64,000 bases of DNA. It comes from Heterobilharzia americana. Taxonomy: Eukaryota > Platyhelminthes > Trematoda > Strigeidida > Schistosomatidae. Below the pieces are notes generated by a model. That model was not told where the DNA came from and ran no database searches. It was given only the letters and a program-made list of their open reading frames with translations. Below are positions 57,400 to 64,000 of this stretch, piece by piece. The stretch spans positions 67,833,160 to 67,897,159 of the forward strand of contig OX104130.1 of assembly GCA_944470555.2 (NCBI GenBank). Reading direction: 5' to 3'. The position numbers were made by a program, and so were the translations under genes. Each line of letters begins with the position of its first letter. Positions within the stretch are counted from its first letter, which is position 1.

Positions 57400-59330
57400 G
57401 TTATCTATGTCGTACATCAAGTTCCCTTCGGCAAATTTGAACAGTTTAAGAACAAATACATTTGCAAAACGAAATGAGATCGTTTTATTTCACAGCCTTT
57501 CATCAGCTGCAAATAGCCTATATTTGAAATGAAGTGTCTGTGATATTAATGGCATAAAATAGTTCCAACATGTAGGAGATAAACGAAGATTTGAAACCCA
57601 GGATTAACAATAAGGTAGTAAGTAGGTTAAGGAAAAACAGGATAAATCAATAAGAATCTTGGTAAAAATCAATGACAATTTATGTCGGATGAGACTGAAA
57701 ATTCTGGAGCTGTGGAAAGAAGGGGAAAACAGTCAAATAGGAGAGTAAAGGTCTGGTTGTTTCGGAACTATTAAGTTACGTAATCACATGAGAAAACTGA
57801 AAAATTATTAGGTGATTAAGAGTAAGTAATTATTGAAGAGATGATGGAATCGAAAAAAGAAGACTGTGTACATACACATGCCAAAACCATATACAGCTGT
57901 CGGAGTAAAGAAAGGTTAATTACAGTCTCTTTCTGGCTTTCAGGCTGAAAATGTTTGACGGCAAGAACTTCTGCAAACAGTAATAAACGTGGCGTTCTTT
58001 GTTTGTTGATTATCCTGAAGCATTGAGAAACACCTATTTGATGTCCTGTTTCCATCAGGTGCCTGGTAATTGTGCTGGTGAGGACCTTGCAATCTCTCAG
58101 ACATGGGTTTCTTGGAATATGATCATAAAATCCAGTAGACGCCATCTTTTTAGTTCATCCTATGTACTTGCTACCACAAGCACAGGTGATTCAATATACA
58201 CAGTTGGAGATGATGTGAGATGAGTAGCTGTCTACATTTGAGTGCGTTATTGAGCACACTGTATTGTAAATTGAGACCAGTCTGGCAGCAGGGAAGCTTC
58301 TGCTCAGTGCAGCTTTTAATCTTGAGATGTCGAATCACTTTTGAATCCAAGACAAAAGAAAACAGACTCCTTATTGACAGCTGGATGTTTAGATCTCTTC
58401 ATAAATCCTTTTCCATGCTTCATAATGAGTTTATTTGAATATCCATTCTCTATAAGAATCTTCTTGATGACATCGATTTCTTCCTCTTATTCGTCTTTTG
58501 AGCCCAACGTCTTTAATCTGATGAAAAGAGTTCTCAATAAACCGCGCTTATAGCTGAAGGAGCAGAAACTGTTGTGTTTAAGGTACTAACCAATCCACGT
58601 GTCTTTCCTGTGGATAGTTTTCTCAACTGTATCGTCACATTTCCGCCTTATACTTGTATGCGAAATATTGAATCTGACTTTATTTTCGTATTTCATTCAC
58701 ATTTGGATGAGCTTGATTGAAGGTATTGAACAACTTTGTTCAATGATTCATATTATCACAAACAATGAAAGTATCATCTACATGCCTGTGGTAATGTGTT
58801 GTTTTCTTGATCTTGGGATTCTGACATATTCATTCTAGATGAGTCATAAATGTGCCAGCTAGGATAAGTCCAAGTGGTGAACCCAAAGTCGCTACACCAA
58901 TTTGCTGGTATGATTGATTATTAGACTGGAACTGAACACCTTTTGCGCAGTGGGATAGTAATTACTTGAGTTCTGTGTTCGGCAGTGGGAGTAGATCAAG
59001 CTGTTTGCATGTTATGTCTATCGTTTCATCCACTGGTATGTTTGTGAATAATGAGGGAACATCAAATGATAACATGAATTTATCTGAGATATCTAATCTA
59101 TCCAGTTCTCCGCAGAATTGGAATGTATCCTTCAAATTACCTATCACAGGACTTGGCTTTTTTCTGACAGAAGTTCAACTCACAAAGGAATGTGATGAAA
59201 AACGGCGCCTCTACTGTTGCAACGAAATCGCATGATTTATGCCACAGGGCCATTAATCTAGTTATTTTTACTGGGATATATTCTGTTTTTCTTATACAGT
59301 TACGCAACTTCATGTTAAAAGTAGAAAATT
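57400..59330 (-). mobile_element. PLE relic: RT palm, catalytic box, GIY-YIG and 3' region
   Basis: Minus strand in order: VIGNLKDTFQFCGELDRLDI (about 59147-59090), DKFMLSFDVPSLFTNIPVDE (59083-59024), KGVQFQSNNQSYQQIG and TLGSPLGLILA (near 58940-58860, GVAMGSPLGP block), HRHVDDTFIVCDN (near 58800-58760, catalytic VDD retained), and an endonuclease start TCACGSKYIG near 58180-58150. The tail is the 109-codon open stretch 58145-57816. The YIG motif is intact although the frame is broken between blocks. This is the most complete PLE in the right half. Confidence 0.83.
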
Positions 59331-61244
59331 TTCCATAGCTACCTTGGAAGACTGGCGGAGCAACATCATTTATTCACATACTTGTAGCCTGTTGTAGGCT
59401 CTTCTTGGATTTGCCTGTATTTTCGCTACGAAAAAGCCTGTCTGTAAGGTGGCCACTGATTCTCAGTCGACTGCTAATACTCAGTCTTTATAAATCCTAA
59501 GTGTCTAACTGACGGTGGCCGTTGGTGCCATCCAACATTCAGGAAGCGCTGAAGCATATGAAATTTATACTGCTTGTGCGGTCAGTAATATCACTCCGTT
59601 TATCCGATACTGATATCAGGTTAGTAGCATCTATTCTTTGGGGCAGGAAGATATCACTAGAAGTCAGGTTACTGATTACTGACTCTACCACCACAGACTC
59701 GAATGAAAGAGCCTGGAGTCTACAGTTCGGCGAGCTACTCTGTTGACTGCTACTGAATACAGGCGTAATACCATTAGTATACAAAATTTCAAGCATGAAG
59801 CTTTGTTTAAGAAAATGCGTGGAAAACTTCTTTTGGGGTTTAATGAAATGAGATATTTCGAAGATGTGTCTTTTCTGCAGCAACAGCTTAAGGTGGACAT
59901 CAAACAAAAAGAGATTGAACGGAAGAGTTGACAACAAGTGATTCATTATCTGATGCTTCAAATGATACTTTACATGAGCCATGGAGTGCCTGAGTTGAGC
60001 ACTGCGTAAAACAACTCACAGCCAATCGGTGACCTCATCTGTTTCTATACCTTCAATGTTACTTTCTATGACCGGGATGAAACGAGGATGAGACGCTCTT
60101 TGGCATGCTTGCGATAACCATTGGCGAGAAGAAATATCTGGATGTATGTGTACAAGCCCATACTAAAAGAAGAGATATTTGGAACAATAATTCAGCCACC
60201 AGCCAGTTTGTCGAGTAGAACCGCTGCCATAGATTCAGATGTCTTCCTGAGAGAGGACGAGCTACCACAAGCGAAGGTAAACATACCTTTAAAGCTATTG
60301 AACGCATTTGCAAAGTGGCGCTCATAGTCACTAGAGTCTTATTAACTACAAAATGTTTCCCCCATTCTTAGATAATAGGTTACCAGAGTTACTCTTTTTG
60401 GGGTGCAGATTGAGTTTACACTCTGGTTGAACGCTTGACCGCATTTTTTACTTGGTGATTATTCTGAGAGGCTTCATTTCCACATTAGGCCAAACCAATA
60501 AGAGAGTGGTGAAGATAACTATCGGCCACTGCTTCGTTGGTGATGATAGATGATCACACCACGCATTTTCATTGCTAGACGACCGTTTTGTGCACCCAGT
60601 AGTTGCACGATGTTTATATGTTCGAATGGGTAGTGTTGTACACAGCGATCTGAACTCACTCAAATAGAATCCTACTGCTACGCGCACATCTAATCGCAAA
60701 AGGCGCCGTAAATCGAATGGCTTTCGTACGCCCGGGTTGGCGTGAGTTGTTGCTAGTGTTTAAGGTTTTGGGACGCTTTCTCGGCTCTGAATGTATGGAA
60801 AGTAGCGCTGCTGACAGCCACCGGTTTCTTGAGACGCCCTATACAGAATAAAAGTGGATCAATCCACCGCTCCACTGGTTAGGGTTGCGGACGAGATTCA
60901 TAGAGCTTCTCAACGTTCGGTTGTTGCGTCAATGTACCTGCAGAAAAGAAAAGCTAGTAATAGGGGTTCCTCAGGTTCTTCCAGATTTCGCCGGCCAAAC
61001 GAATTATCACTGACAAACCATTTTGGGCTTCCTTGATTATGTCAACGTCTTTCAGAACAAAATACGTCAGTGGCTCCTACGGTGATCAACTTTTTCATGC
61101 GAAATTTTTTCACAAATGTAATGGCGAGTTTTGCGTAACCACAACTGCGGTCAAGCAATTCGATACAGCGAAGCAACAGAGAATCGCAAGCATACTAGCA
61201 ACTAGTAACAACTAATGCCCGTCGTACGATGGGCGGCCATAGTG
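59331..61244. other. Unassigned DNA (1.9 kb)
   Basis: Open stretches on both strands, the longest 147 codons at 59539-59982 (-), show no motif that I recognise. One peptide end, VKQFDTAKQQRIASIL (61152-61199, +), recurs as VRQFDPIEQQRITGI just beyond the SINE. Confidence 0.3.
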
Positions 61245-61535
61245 CCTCATTGGGCCCAGCGAATAACGCTCTGGCATTTGGAGCGACCGGCATGGGGTTC
61301 GAGTCTCACTGGGAACAACATCACTCCGCACTGGGGTGCAGGTACATTCAACCGACGAGTTCCAAAGTAGGACGAATTGCGTGCCCCGGATTCCTCGGCT
61401 AGCCCCAACCTGGTAAATTATTGCGGTGAATATTCAAGCGGTATCATGGCATCCGCGTAGAAGCCCACGTGCCAAAAGAGGTCAGGCAATTTGATCCAAT
61501 AGAACAACAGAGAATTACAGGCATACCAACGAAAA
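61152..61535 (+). repeat. Imperfect direct repeat flanking a class A SINE
   Basis: 61152-61199 and 61481-61528 encode related 16-residue stretches (QFDTAKQQRIASI and QFDPIEQQRITGI). At DNA level both contain CAATT(C/T)GAT and CAACAGAGAAT. They are too diverged to be a target-site duplication, so this is an older local duplication or two copies of an unknown repeat. Confidence 0.5.
61245..61430 (+). mobile_element. Class A hammerhead SINE
   Basis: Head near 61262-61310 (AACGCTCTGGCATTTGGAGC, box B GGTTCGAGTCTC), GGGAACAACATCACTC, GGGTGCAGGTACATTCAA, and the ribozyme at 61346-61391: ATTCAA with CCGGAT, core CCGACGAG, stem II TTCCAAAGTAGGA, CGAATT, and GTGC where GTC belongs. Decayed. Confidence 0.72.
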
Positions 61536-61869
61536 GTACTCTATTTTTAGTTACAACCAGGCCGATATTTGGAACTGAAGCGTTTGTTGCAACGAAGAAT
61601 AAAAGTGACGCGCACAGAAGGAAGCAAGAATTGGAACAAAGAGTCTGTTCTCCGCGAACATGTTTTCATTTAGCTCACTTTATTTGATGTGACGTTGGTT
61701 GCATGCGCTTTGTTTGCTAAACATTTTAAAGATGTAACTTTCACGCTCTTGTATAGTTTGGGACACGTATCCATGCTTGCTATGGTGAGTAGAAAGGAGC
61801 GCATACTGTGAGTTTGAAAATTTACGGGATAGTCTCCTAAACGTTAAAGGTGAGGGGTCAATGCTGGTG

Positions 61870-62700
61870 TATTAGGAGTCGTGCTGGAAGTTAAGAGGGT
61901 CTAAAATAGTCAGTGCCGTAGAGGATACTGATGCTGCACTCAAATATCTGGAGAAGCTACGAGATGGCAAGAATTTGCCTGTTAACCGACTAAATTCGGG
62001 GACTGATCCGGTGGCCTTGACTTCAGTGGGAAGCCTGCTACAAATCTGAGGGAACTTCGGGTTGAAGAAATCCGCACAAAAAGAAGACTTCAGCGAAGGC
62101 TTCAAGGACGGCTGCAGACGTAAATGTAAAGGTCATAATAACTGTTTTTACAAGCGGAATTTACCACTGCCTGTAAGGGTTGGTTCGCTTAGCGCATTAA
62201 AGAAAAAGGTGAGGTTGATTTTAAGTCATCTTATCTACGGTGATTCCATATTTGGAGCCATGTATCCTGGCTTGTAGTCCTGCTTTCAACCATACCCTAG
62301 TAATCTAGATGTAAAGCATCCTTGGACACCGTCTATTTTTAGTTTGTCGTTGGTGCGTATACCACTCAAAACAAGTGGACTTTGTTTTAGCAGAGGAGGT
62401 ATGCAAGTTTCAGAAGGCAGAGGCTTGGAACTCTTGCGGCAGAGGCTACGGCTTATGCATCCGATGAGATTTCGTAATTGTGCATCAGTGATGCGATCTT
62501 TTCAGAAAACGTAAGTTCATCTTAGTACCTTGGCCCAAGGTCACAGACTCTTTTAAGAGCAGATATTTTAATACATTGAACATGTAGCTGGGTGTCTATC
62601 AGCGGAGCACTCAGACATATCCAGACGTGCTTGATTGCATTGAACTGAAGGCTCTGAAGCCATAGGCCATGCGGATACTGCTTGATAAACATTATTATGC
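61870..62700 (-). mobile_element. CR1/jockey-type non-LTR relic: C-terminal third
   Basis: Minus-strand translation with stops aligns with the RT-to-C-terminal region of such elements: LWLQSLQFNAIKHVWICLSA (LxFNxxKC block, near 62670-62610), RVCDLGPRY (xxDLGV block, near 62550-62522), ELTFSEKIASLM, then TTSQDTWLQIWNHRR (CxxLGLEPLWxRR block) near 62280-62235, and the end CADFFNPKFPQICSRLPTEV with KATGSVPEFSRLTGKFLPSR (NFFxxRVxxxWNSLPxEV block) at 62075-61953. Strongly decayed, but the order is consistent. Confidence 0.62.
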
Positions 62701-64000
62701 GCTTCTCGCGTGGGAAAAGCCGCGTGAATTAGGCGTTACTTTGAAACGCACAACTGCTGTCTTCGAAGGTGTTAGCAGACGTACCGTGCAGCATGTTATC
62801 AAAGTGCTAAACTCAAGATTATTGTGAGTTCCTAAGTCTAAAACGGCAGCCGTCACGCATTAGATGCTTACTGGGTGTATCTAGTTCCCCTGCGCTCCTA
62901 CAAAATCACGGGTTGTATGCTATCAAACTTGCGAATGTTTGCGCACCGATTCTGCTGGGATATTTCACCACATAAGCATTCAGCACGCATACTCTCTAGT
63001 GACAGAATATGAGTTCTTCGAAATTACTTGCCGTAAAGATACGTGTGATTCATATAATAATAGTAACAATAATAATATTTATTCCTGAATATACAGGCAC
63101 ACACCATTTTTACAGATATGAAATAGTTTATATACAAATTGCATTCATCTTCATGGAAGGTAATCTCAATCCATACCCGTTGTCACTATAAGATATAACT
63201 GCTGCATGTTCGTATAATGCAGCATCCCAGCAGAATAAGCGCGCAGAAAATTTACAAGTTGGACAAGTGGAAGTATTGTCTTCGCATTAACAAAAAACCG
63301 GGTTTGTATCCAGACGCTACAGGTATTACCTGGAGAAAAATAAAACTTGAAGCTAATACTTCCATTGTGACAGTTTGTACATTTTGCTTGAGATACTGAT
63401 GAAAAGTTTATGGATTGCTAACATAATGTACTCCATTGACGATTCCAGGACTGTATAATTCATCCACGTTAACACCATTCCACAACAAAGATTCATAATG
63501 TTGATGAATATTGTGACTGAAAGCCAAATGTCTTCACTTCTCCAACTCCAGCATCTAGAAGCAATAGACTTGTTTGAATGCTCCAGATGGACTTCCAGAA
63601 CATCTTGTCAGCCGTTTTCACAGGTCGTGATAGCCTTGCAGTTGGTAAGTGTTGGACTTTGCTGGTCACTCTTATAATGAGTAAATCCTGGATTTTGATA
63701 ATTATGAAGTTGTAGTCCAGTGAACATTTTTTTATTTCTGTTTGTTGTAGTTAGGTATTCTGAACTTGGTAAAGCTGGCTACCCTCCATGAAGGGTAGTT
63801 TCAGCCATGGTCTGTTCCTTAAGTAATTAATTCCCCATAGCAACAAAGCCAACGTTTAGAACTGAATTATTTTCCTACAACAAGAAAAAAACAGACAAAG
63901 CAGCAGGCGGAGAAAGCAAGAATTTCAACAAGAAGGGTGTTTTCTATGTTCATGTTTCTCCTTGCTTAACTTCCCTTGCCATGGAGTTCATTGTATATCC
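62701..64000. other. Unassigned DNA to window end
   Basis: No recognised coding or repeat signature. Short open stretches at 63009-63191 and 63217-63399 (+) were read without a match. Confidence 0.3.

Noticed and set aside
59539..59982. 147-codon minus-strand open stretch as a host gene
   Set aside because: No motif, no splice context, and an overlapping open stretch on the other strand; kept only as unassigned DNA.
1..64000. CRISPR arrays, operons or bacterial insertion sequences
   Set aside because: No spaced direct repeats, no tandem prokaryotic genes; introns, SINEs and retroelements show a eukaryotic genome.

Overview
The window looks like genomic DNA of a schistosome or close trematode relative. 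It is AT-rich and intron-rich, and it is packed with the retroelement types known from Schistosoma: Penelope-like elements (PLEs) with GIY-YIG endonucleases, RTE-clade and CR1-like non-LTR elements, a CsRn1-type Ty3/gypsy element, and tRNA-headed SINEs with hammerhead ribozymes. I cannot name the species from sequence alone.

Layout. Positions 444-21857 (+) hold the last five visible exons of one host gene, proline dehydrogenase (PRODH). They encode the C-terminal 233 residues; the 5' part lies before the window. Its introns contain PLE pieces, most of them antisense, plus SINEs and a 1.2-kb near-perfect palindrome (10609-11805). From 22280 to 28.6 kb there are more PLE copies and unrecognised DNA. 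Positions 29030-32907 (+) hold a long, decayed RTE retrotransposon, whose 3' half recurs inverted at 45602-47450 (-). Between them, 39984-44620 (-) is a young LTR retrotransposon nested in a PLE, with intact-looking LTRs, gag, a predicted -1 frameshift site, a frameshifted pol and a deleted integrase. From 47.5 to 64 kb the DNA is old: relics of RTE, CR1, Ty3/gypsy and PLE elements, more SINEs, and long stretches I cannot assign.

Main unusual signal. At least sixteen hammerhead-ribozyme-like motifs are visible, nearly all inside tRNA-headed SINEs. They fall into three classes whose stem I sequences differ but stay complementary: A (ATCCAG/CTGGAT), B (GTACTG/CAGTGC) and C (GCCTTG/CAGGGC). A stem II pair covaries between A and C. 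The very short stem III is a self-complementary hexamer in the best copies of B (CAGCTG) and C (CCTAGG), which fits ribozymes acting as dimers. Class A matches the known Schistosoma SM-alpha elements. Classes B and C I only recognise by structure.

The only confident host protein-coding gene is PRODH. All other coding traces are mobile-element genes, nearly all broken. All boundaries were read by eye, so element ends are approximate (tens of bases) unless a splice site, LTR or repeat end fixes them.
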